Source: Nicotiana tabacum | Lineage: Eukaryota; Streptophyta; Magnoliopsida; Solanales; Solanaceae | Reading direction: 5' to 3' | Length of the DNA stretch: 64,000 nucleotides | Assembly: GCF_000715075.1 (NCBI RefSeq) | Contig: NC_134080.1 | Location: forward strand, 40,652,758-40,716,757 | Translations under genes and position numbers: made by a program | Notes under the pieces: generated by a model | Database searches by the model: none | Told to the model about the DNA's origin: nothing | Seen by the model: only the letters and a program-made list of their open reading frames with translations | Shown: in pieces, positions 23,545-32,614 of the stretch | Layout of the letters: each line of letters starts with the position of its first letter | Numbering within the stretch: position 1 is the stretch's first letter

Positions 23545-25750
23545 CTTAATATGGTATATCTCCACTATACTATACAGGAAATAAATTTTTTAATTATTTA
23601 ATTTCACAATATTGTTTAAATCTGGAACACAAATTTTTAAATTATTTAAATGCAGTAAATTATTCTAGATATAATTTTTTTACTGTTTTACACTTACCTA
23701 TTATAATATACTGGCTTATATCCCTTCATAAGTATCATTTCCAGCATGTTTTATAGGGAGTAACCAAAATTGGTCAAATTTAGGGTAAAAAATTCCGGAT
23801 TATTCACGTCCAGTATTAAATACAGGACATTATGTTTTAACAATGTATACGTCCAGTATAATATACATGAAATAAATATATTAAATTATTTAATTCCAGT
23901 AAATTGTTCTAGATACCAAGTTTCAACTATTTTTCATTTCTCCATTATAATATACTAGCTTATATCCCTTGGTATAAGCAGCATTTCCAGCATTTTTTAT
24001 AGGGAGTAACCAAAATTGGTCAAATTTAGCGTAAACATTTCTGTATTTTTAACGTCCAGTATTAAATACGGGACATAGTAGTTTAACAATATATAACTCC
24101 AGTGTAATATACAAGAAATAAAATATTAAATTATTTAATTCAAATAAATTGTTCTAGGTACCAACTTGCATATATGAAATCTAACGTCATATATATTAAA
24201 ATACACCATAAAAAATATAAACTTATGTTTATATATATTTTAATATATAAAAAATATATATTAAAATACACCATAAAATATAAAAAATATGTTTTACATT
24301 TTCCTATTATAATATACTGGTTTATATCCCTTCATAAGTAGCATTTCCAGCATATTTTATAGGGAGTAACCAAAATTGGTCGAATTTAGGGTAAACAATT
24401 CCGGATTATTCACGTCCAGTATTAAATACAGGACATTATGGTTTAAACAACGTATACGTCCAGCGTAATATACAGGAAATAAATATATTAAATTATTTAA
24501 TTCCAGTAAATTGTTCTAGATGCCAAGTTTACACTATTTTCCACTTCTCCATTATAATACACTGGATTATATCCCTCCATAAGTAGCATTTCTGGCATTT
24601 TTTATAGGGAGTAACTAAAATGGGTCAAATTTAGCGTAAAAAATTCTCTATTTTTCACGTTCAGTATTAAATAGTGGATATTATGTTTGAACAATATATA
24701 CCTCCAGTGTAATATCCAGGAAACAAAATACTAAATTATTTAATTCCAGAAAATTGTTCTAGATACCACGTTTCCACTATTTTCCATTTTTCCATTATAA
24801 TATATTGGTTTATATCCCTTCATAAGTAGCATTTCCAGCATATTTTATAGGGAGTAACAAAAATTGGTCGAATTTAGGGTAAGAAATTCCGGATTATTCA
24901 CGTCCAGTATTAAATACAGGACATTATGGTTTAACAATGTATACGTCTAGTGTAATATATAGGAAATAAATATATTATATTATTTAATTCCGGTAAATTG
25001 TTCTAGATGCCAAGTTTACACTATTTTCCACTTCTCCATTATAATACACTGGCTTATATCCCTCCATAAGTAGCATTTTCGGCATTTTTTATATGGAGTA
25101 AATAAAATTGGTCAAATTTAGCGTAAAAAATTCTGTATTTTTCACATCCAGTATTAAATACTGGACATTACGTTTGAATAATATATACCTCCAGTGTAAT
25201 ATCCAGGAAACAAAATATTAAATTATTTAATTCCAGAAAATTGTTCTAGATACCACCATTATTTTTCATTTCTCCATTATAATATACTGGCTTATGTCCT
25301 TTTATAAGTAGCATTTCCAACATATTTTATATGGAGTAACCAAAATTGGTCGAATTTAGGGTATAAAATTTCAGATTATTCATGTCCAGTATTAAATACA
25401 GGACATTTTGGTTTAACAATGTATACCTCTAGTGTAATCTACAGGAAATAAATATATTAAATTATTTAATTCTAGTAAATTATTCTAGATACCATGTTTT
25501 CACTATTTTCCATTTCTCCATTATAATATACTGCCGTATATTCCTCCATGAGCAGCATTTCCATAATTTTTTATAGGGAGTAACCAAATTGGTCAAAATT
25601 AGCGTAAACAATTCTGTATTTTTCACGTCCAGTATTAAATACGGGACATAGTGTTTTAACAATATATATCTCCAGTGTAATATACAAGAAATAAAATATT
25701 AAATTATTTAATTACAGTAAATTATTCTGGATACCAATTGCTTCAGGAAA
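23545..25750. repeat. Tandem array, 243-bp monomers in a 486-bp dimeric higher-order pattern
   Basis: The landmark GGGAGTAACCAAAATTGGTC or a variant recurs at about 23755, 24001, 24361, 24607, 24851, 25094, 25334 and 25576. Spacing is 240-247 bp apart from one interval of 360 that holds an insertion. The bases after it alternate strictly: TTTAGGGTA in copies 1, 3, 5 and 7; TTAGCGTAA in copies 2, 4, 6 and 8. The first group also reads CCGGATTATTCAC or a close variant, while the second reads CTGTATTTTTCAC or similar. The array was therefore spread as a two-monomer unit. No gene is present. Confidence 0.9.
24170..24295. repeat. AT-rich insertion in one array monomer
   Basis: About 115 bases of nearly pure A/T interrupt the fourth interval of the array. 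Its first half (GAAATCTAACGTCATATATA, TTAAAATACACCATAAAA) matches 25760-25805 just past the array, and part of it is repeated within the insert (AAAATACACCATAAAATAT). Confidence 0.7.
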
Positions 25751-26194
25751 ATTTTTGAAATCTAACATAATATATATTAAAATACACCATAAAAATATAA
25801 ACTCGAATGCATTGATATTTCTTTCAATAATAAATAGCTTAAATTGCATTATATAAAACTGGACAGTATCCAGTATAAACTACAGGATAATATGCTTTAA
25901 CATAATAGATATCCAGCATAATATACAGGAAGCAAAACATTTTAAAGTAAAAGGAAGTAAAAGTAATAGATATCCAACATAATATACAGGAAGCAAAACT
26001 ATTTTATCAAGTTATTTACACTGGATATTTACAAAAGTTATTTCCATTCTCTCCATAATCATCACCAACCATCTCTGGAGGAGTTGAATACCCTGATTTG
26101 TGTTTTCAATCTGCATGTCCCCATAGACTAAAACCAAGATACTCACGATAATATTTGATTATATTGGGCACAAATTTCATAACATCAGGCCACA
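25751..26194. other. AT-rich spacer with CCAGTATA words, no gene
   Basis: Contains CCAGTATAAACTACAGG, ATCCAGCATAATATACAGG and ATCCAACATAATATACAGG (25879-25995). The stretch 26040-26194 has no match to anything else in the window and no convincing reading frame. Confidence 0.55.
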
Positions 26195-26280
26195 ATTTAT
26201 ACCTTCTGCCCAGAAATTTTCGCATCTACGGCCCTTTAACTGCTTCTGCGGTACCGCATTTGCGGTTCATAATCCGCCCT
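26195..26280 (-). repeat. Fragment of an E/F-type LTR promoter region truncating the Ulp1 pseudogene
   Basis: Minus reading GCGGTACCGCAGAAGC, GTAGATGCGAAAAT, TGGGCAGAAGGTATAAATTG follows, in the same order, 12365-12428 of the LTR of E (GCGGTACCGCAGGAGC, GCAGATGCGAAAAC, TGGACAGAAAGTTTATAAG). It begins directly after the codons around the Ulp1 active-site Cys. Confidence 0.65.
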
Positions 26281-26847
26281 TATAAGAAATGCACCACAAC
26301 TTTTGTTTCCTATTTATTTTGGTGATTCTTTCCAGCTAACCACAAATGGTTCATACACATACCCAAATGTAGGATGCAAGTCACCAAATCTACAACGCTC
26401 CAAAACCACAGGAATGAAATGCTGATAAGCAATAAGCTGCTCCTTTATAATATCATCTCCCTTGTACACCGAATCATATACATCTATGGTTTTCTCATTC
26501 AAGTCTAATACTGCCAGAAAATAATGAGTGCAAGAATCTAATGGAATTTCACCATTTACCAATGTTGTAGGAAGTCGAATTGGACAGAAAACCTTTTGAA
26601 CAGATGACCATAGAATACCACATTTACGATTCTCACCCAATATGCACTGACAAAGCCCAAATCCCAATCCAGAAGGGTCATTCCAAAATTCAAATTCATT
26701 CCAGTCTTCTTGATGAACATTCCAGTCCTTATATGCAAATTCCAAAGTGTCGTTAAAGTCTATATTTGTTGTTGTTGAAGCAAATGGATACTCATTGATG
26801 TGATATATATGCTTCTTCCTCAGATAATACAATAAAACATTTATATG
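26281..26847 (-). pseudogene. Ulp1-like protease exon with His-Asp-Cys triad
   Basis: The exon opens after ATTCAG with HINVLLYYLRKKH. His of THYFLAVLDL is at 26524-26526, Asp of DVYDS at 26473-26475 (17 residues later, the same spacing as in yeast Ulp1, His514/Asp531), and Cys of NKSCGAF at 26296-26298. A TAA at 26314-26316, six codons before the Cys, separates the nucleophile from the rest. Five codons after the Cys the reading runs into an LTR fragment. The fold call is strong; activity is excluded for this copy. Confidence 0.83.
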
Positions 26848-27845
26848 CTGAATATTATATATATGTCAAATATAATACAAAATAAAATCATGAGTTAACA
26901 ATATAAAAGATATGTACATACCGCATCAGTAAAAGTAAAGTTATCATCTTCAATCTCTTTAAAGAACATTCTTAAATGAATTCTCTCATTGTAAAGTTCA
27001 TATGGCTTTGCTTTCAGTACAAAATCTTCTTTGTAAATATCAGTTACTCCCCTAAAAAAACAAAGACAGAACAAATATGAAAAATAAAATAAAAGAGATT
27101 TGTTAATAACATATACATGAAATAAAAATACAATAAGCCGAATAGCAAAACTCACTTTGATAGACGACCTCTTCTCTTGTTATCTTTTAAATATGCTTCA
27201 AAATTATCCTCAGAAGATTTGATTGTTTTCCGATAATGCCTGCAACATCTTCGAATATATTTCAAACTCCAATTCATACCTTTTCTTGTTCCCTTATATG
27301 GAGATTTTAAATGCGAACTAGTATTACAAATTCTTTTTCCTCTACCAAGCAATTCTTCTACTTTTTTGGAACTTCTTTTCCTTTATAGGAAGAAACTTTT
27401 AGATTTTCATTTTCACCTTCTACCTCCTTTATACTTTTTATTTCAGATTTCAATGTGGGCTGCAGATCAGAATAATCATCCAAATGAGCAACAGGCTTAG
27501 CAATTTTAATAGGAGAAACATAAACTCCCTCATCCACACTTGAATATAAAACATTCTTTTTATCTGAATCATTTTTCTGCATAACAACAACAACAGATTG
27601 TTCAGCAGGGTCGCGATCAACAACAACACTAATGTTGGTAGGTTCATCATCCATTATATTACAACTTGTTGACTTGGTTGAGTAAAAATATTAAAATTCG
27701 GGCACGAATCCACATATTTCCTCTATCTTTTTCTAGTATACAATTTTCCCTTGCTTCAAATAAACAAAAAAGAAATGGAAAGATTAACGTCCATTATAAT
27801 ATTTTACAACTGTTAAATAAAATAAATTAAACTGCGCACACTAAC

Positions 27846-29677
27846 CTGCTGAATCTTTTCAATAATTTCATGAACAGTAAGAGGTGATTTATCATTCAAC
27901 ACCCTTTCAATTCCTTCCAAATTACCTTTACTTTCTTGCATGCATATATCATAAAGAGTTTCCAGACCAGTACACTCATGTTCCCTTTCCTTTGGTCCAA
28001 ATGTTGCATTCACGTTTACTATAGGAATATGTTGTTCCACTTCAGCTGAATCCAAAATTATTTTTCCTTGTTCAATATCGCGAAAAATAGCTTCAACGTC
28101 TGTACCTCCTGTTACAACATTTGTTCCACTTCCCTGAGAGACTGCAATTACAGTATTTTGCAAAATATTTGATTGGACTGTGGTGATCATGTGTCATATG
28201 TCACATCATTTATTTTTCTAATAAGAGAATCAATATCAGTATCAGCTGTAAGATCAGTCTCATCTGGACTACAGTCTGCTCTTTCTTCATTACAAAAAGG
28301 ACCTTTCACTACATCTGTACCACTTGGTTCACCTTGATCACTGCATTTCTTATTTTGTACATCATGGAGTGATTGAATATCCATGGCTGGAGCATTGATG
28401 ACACAGCTCCATTATTTTTCTTATTATCTTTACTGCACTCTGACGTTGAAATTTGATATGTTCCATCAACTATTTTTTGCATGATAGCAGCAACATCCGT
28501 ACCAATTGACTGAACTTGATCAGGTGCACTACATTCTATTCTTTCTTCATCGCAAGGAATTTTCAATGAATTTCCATCACCTCCTGCTTGTTCATTGGTA
28601 GTATCTTCATCATAACAAATTTTCTCTAAACCTCCAACAACTGCTGCTGCTTCATCAGTATCCTTATTCTTTTTCCCTCCTTGGAATGATTGATTATCCA
28701 TGACTAATGGAATTAACGATGAAGCTGCGGTATTTTGCAAAATATTTTCACTGCTCTGTGTAGAAAGATTATATGTCATGTCAGCTATTTTCTCCATGAT
28801 AGCATCAACATCTGTACCAGTTGAAAGAACATGATCAGGTGCACTACATTCCACTCTTTCTTCCTCACAAAAACTTTTGACTGATATTCCATCACCTGCT
28901 GCATGTTTTTTTGTAGTATCTTCATTACAACAACCTTTCACTAAACCTCCAACAACTAGTGCAGCTTCATCTATGACTATTTTAATATTCATGACTAATG
29001 GAATTAATGATCCAGTTGCTGTATTTTGCAAAATCCTTTCACTGGACTGTGGTGTAGAAAACTCTTGTTTCTCATCAGCTATTTTAACCATTGTAGCTTC
29101 AACATCTTTACCATCTGTCAGAAATGGTTCAACAGCATTACATTCTGGTCTTTTTTCATGACAAGGACCTTCCAATAAAATTCCACTAGCTGCTACAACT
29201 TCTTCAGTAACTTGTGCTCCATGAACTGAATCAATATCCATGGCTAATTGTATTGAATCAAAATATGCTCGACATTCATTATCAGTTTTTTTTATTTTCC
29301 TCTTCACGGACGGACTCAATATCCATAATTGGTGTCATTGAAATAGAAGCTCCTGCATCCTCAAAATCCTTATTAAACTGCTCATCCTGTTTTGGTAACT
29401 CAACATCTTCCTCTTGTTCATCCAGTTTGTCACCCGACAAATGAGCAACATCTCTATCAGAATTACTCTCTCCATCAATATAATCTCCTTGTTCATTACT
29501 TTCACTATTTTGATGTTCACTACTTTTGTCATGTTCTTCATTTGAAAATCTAGAATAATCTTGTAATTCATTGCTTTCATTTTTAGTATTCACCAAGCCA
29601 TGATGATATTTCTTTTTACTTTTTTTTATAACATTTTCAATAAACTCTAGAACAACATCAAGCTTCTAGTTAATAAC
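27846..29677 (-). pseudogene. Exon 5 of the Ulp1-type pseudogene: acidic linker with five internal repeats
   Basis: A charged N-terminal part (to about 29290) is followed by units of about 97 residues (290 nt). Each has a TDVxAIMxKI core (29088, 28791, 28478, 28216 and 28079, approximate) and mostly a (E)NILQNTA block (29022, 28731 and 28154). Units also share EERxECSAPD and VVGGLxKxCxDEDTT. Frame changes occur in an A8 run at about 29284-29291, near 28400 and near 28188, and a TAG lies near 29667. The linker links the DUF1985 and protease exons; its function is unknown. Confidence 0.8.
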
Positions 29678-29994
29678 CTGCAACAATGAATACAACATAT
29701 TATTCTACGAATGAAATCAACACTAAAATAAATTGCCAAACTAGTTAATTACCTTAACAGAGTTCTTAACATGTTTAATATTTTTCTTCATCTTTGTTTT
29801 AAAATTAACATGATCTGCACGTACAATGTCTTCAACTTTGGCATATACCCTCTGAAAAGAAAAGAAAAATTGTAAGAATTTCAGCATCATAATACATAAA
29901 CATTCGTATTGAGTCTAAACACAATTCAAGAAGGGTAGCATATAATTTTGTACAGTAAATTATTATAACTGAAAAATATAATGAAATGAAATAT

Positions 29995-30200
29995 ATTATA
30001 CTTATCCAGTATAATTTACTGGAAAAACAGCCTACAGATGGCAGTCTTCCAGTATAACATATTGGATAACAAGCTTCCATTCAAAAGACTTCCTGTAAAA
30101 TATACTGGAATCAAAAATCACGCAGTATAAAAACTAGGAAATAAACCTTCAGAAAATAGCTTTTCCGTATAATATAAGCCTTCAGAACATACTGGACAAC
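29995..30200. repeat. CCAGTATA palindrome words inside an intron of the Ulp1-type pseudogene
   Basis: ATCCAGTATAATTTACTGG (30004), TTCCAGTATAACATATTGG (30048) and TAAAATATACTGGA (30095) are the same words as in the arrays at 21.4-26.0 kb. They tie the protease gene and the arrays to one sequence environment. Confidence 0.65.
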
Positions 30201-30522
30201 AAACTTAAATAGAGTAGACTTCGAACAAAAGGTAATGAAATAATTTACAGCAAACATAATTTTAAATGCAAGTTATTAGAACATAAATCTAGTATACGAT
30301 TGTAGAGATTAATGAAAAGCAAGACCAAATAAAATCGAAGAAACAAGTACTTACATTGACAATGTCGCTAACATTAACTTTTGATGAAGGTTGGAGAAGA
30401 TATGATTGATTCACCTTGAAAAGCTTAAAGTTCTATAAATTAAACAGAAAGATCAATTATTAGACTAAAACAAAATATATGAGCACAAGTATATATTAAA
30501 AATTCACTTACTATTAGCTTAC

Positions 30523-31398
30523 ACTTGCTTTATTAAAGAAATCATTGAAAAGCGTGTCATATTTTGGACATCTAATGCTGGACTAAGACAACATCCTAAT
30601 TGGCCCCCGATCCTCATATTTTGAATATTGACGAAAATCATTAAAGACTTCCATTGTCCATACATTAAACAAAAATGGGAATCCAAGTGCCGTATAAGAT
30701 GCGATCCTACCAACTGATTTCTTTTTCACTGACTCAGTTGATAGAAGATGAGACAAATTATCAATAAACTCTTCAAAGCATAAACTGCCTCATGGAAAAG
30801 AAGCACAAAGTTCTGCGTCGTCTATGATTTTCATAAAACGATCACTTTTATTCCTACTATGGTCTTTACCCAAAAGAACAACTTCTAATATATAAATCTT
30901 AGCAAGCTTTACTGCATCTTCATCGCAGACCTCGACATCAGCACTTACATCATCTGCTGCACTAGCACAGAGTCGAGAATGTTTTTTCATAAACTCATAC
31001 AAATTATCTACCTTCAAACCCTTCTTAACATCAGAGAAATACCGTTCCTTCAAACGGTTCTCTCTATCATCAACAAAACTATAATCAGATGCCTCAATCT
31101 TCAGCCCGGTAATAGAATGGAAATCATCTTCTGTAAATTCTACGTTATTCCCAAAAACTCTAAAAACCATTTTGGTTTTATCCGTATAAAATACTTGGGA
31201 AAACAACATACAATGAGTCAACTTCCCAGAGTGACCCACCTCATTCAATTCTAAAATTTTTCCAAATACACCATTCTTTAATTGATCCATTTGAGTTCCA
31301 CACAAAAACGAAGAAATAGTTTTCTTAAAATTTCGATCACCTTTCCAATAACAATCAGCAGGAAACCACTTGGTAAAATCATAAAATCTATCTCCCTT
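30523..31398 (-). pseudogene. DUF1985-like exon of the Ulp1-type pseudogene
   Basis: The exon opens after TTTTAG with KGDRFYDFTKWFPADCYW and continues through MVFRVFGNNVEFTEDDFHSI and TGLKIEASDY, a pattern typical of DUF1985. An in-frame TGA follows ELCASFP at 30791-30793, where relatives usually have Trp (FPWG). A TAG follows GPIRMLS near 30586. Both fit single-base change of a Trp codon. The donor is GTAAGC (30517-30522). Part of this exon remains open for 171 codons (30790-31305). DUF1985 has no defined biochemical function. Confidence 0.82.
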
Positions 31399-32255
31399 CT
31401 AAAATCAAAATACAACACATACAAGCAACATTTCATATAATTTTAAGATAAAAACTTGAACATTTCAGAAATATGTACCTTCAATATCCTACTTGAAGAT
31501 TTCATTTCTATCAAATCATGAAAAAAACGTATTAGGGGCATGAACTTTTGAGCTGTAACGACCCGACCGGCCATTTTGAGCTTTTGCACTTTGATCGCCA
31601 GTTTTCGGGCATGACATGCCTCGTGTAATGTATTATGACTTATGTAAATCGTTGGTTTTGGTTTTCAGGGTAATCGGAATGAATTTGGAAGAAAATAGTT
31701 TTTGAAATTCGAAAGGTTTGACCAAGATTTGACTTGTTTGTATATGATCTCGGATCAGAATTTTTATGGTTGGGTTAGCTCCATTAGGTGATTTGGGACT
31801 TAGGAGCGTGATTGGATTGCATTTTGGAGGTCTGTGAAAAGTTTAGGCTTGAATTGGCGAAATTGAGATTTTGGCGTTTTCCGGTTGATCGGCGAGATTT
31901 TGATATAGGGGTCGGAATGGAATTCCGAGAGTTGCAATAGCTTTGTTGTGTCATTTGGGATGTGTGTGCAAAATTTCAGGTCATTCGGATGAGATTTGAT
32001 AGACTTTTTGATCGAAAGCATAATTTAAGAGTTCTTGGAGTTATTAGGCTTGAATTCTATGGTAAATTGGTGATTTGATGTTGTTGTGAGCGTTCCGAAG
32101 TTTTGAACAAGTTTGAAAGATGTCATGGGATGTGTTGGTATAATTGGTTTGAAGTTCCGGGGGTTCCAGGTAGGTTCCAGGTAGGTTCCGAGATATTTTA
32201 GGCCGAAAATCATAGCTGTAGCAGGTCCAGAAGGGTTGCAGGCCTCGGAACCCAC

Positions 32256-32614
32256 CAGCGCGGTCCGCACAAAAAGAAGTGTGTCCGCGGTAGGTGTTGT
32301 GCGGACCGCACAAAATTAAGTGCAGCTGCGGTTGGTGCTGTGTGGACCGCACAAAATGTGGTGCGGCCGCGGTGGGGAACATTTCACTGATCCTACTTCG
32401 GAAGCTCATATCTTTTCATCTACAATGAATTTTGAGATGACTAAAAAACAAATTTTGTAGGTCTTCGTGTCTAGTTTCCATAAATGTAACGATATCACAA
32501 TTTGGACATCTGTAGCAAAAGTTATGGCCAAAATACTAAAGCCTGCCACTGCAGATGAAAACCTGTGCGGCCGCAGCCGTTTTTGTGCGGACCGCGGTCG
32601 TTTTTGTGCGGTCC
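32256..32614 (+). promoter_or_regulatory. GCGGACCGC word array in the 5' LTR of F
   Basis: Words such as TGTGCGGACCGCACAAAAT and GCGGCCGCGG recur in two clusters (32256-32380 and 32560-32614). In the uninterrupted 3' LTR (62316-62700) the array ends about 20 bp before TATAAATA. Here the TATA-like box (55336-55343) was moved about 22.7 kb away by G. Confidence 0.5.
32610..32614. other. Left target-site duplication of element G (GGTCC)
   Basis: GGTCC precedes the LTR end TGTCATGACCC at 32615. The same five bases follow the other LTR end at 55303. Confidence 0.93.

Larger units (their letters stand above)
26281..31553 (-). pseudogene. DUF1985 / Ulp1-type (C48) cysteine protease gene, interrupted
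   Basis: Eight exons can be read on the minus strand with GT/AG borders and consistent phase: 31553-31479 (partial), 31398-30523, 30432-30355, 29851-29753, 29677-27846, 27672-27157, 27051-26922 and 26847-26281. Exon 2 carries a DUF1985-like domain, exon 5 has five internal repeats, and exons 7-8 carry a Ulp1-like protease fold (SUMO-specific proteases belong to this clan). The first visible exon is cut at 31553 by element F and the gene end is replaced by an LTR fragment at 26280. In-frame stops lie in exon 2 (TGA and TAG), exon 5 (TAG) and exon 8 (TAA), and frameshifts occur in exons 5 and 6, two of them in A-runs. DUF1985-Ulp1 genes are a large plant family often carried by Mutator-like elements; no transposase is seen here. 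Confidence 0.85.
31554..32614 (+). repeat. 5' LTR of element F, first part
   Basis: Aligns with 61604 to about 62695 of the 3' LTR and with 11463 onward in E. It carries the GCGGACCGC word array (32256-32614) and stops within one such word, where G inserted. The second part starts at 55304. Confidence 0.92.

Noticed and set aside
28877..29161. 94-codon plus-strand ORF opposite the Ulp1 exon
   Set aside because: Antisense shadow of the repeat-bearing exon 5; the minus-strand frame explains the sequence better.
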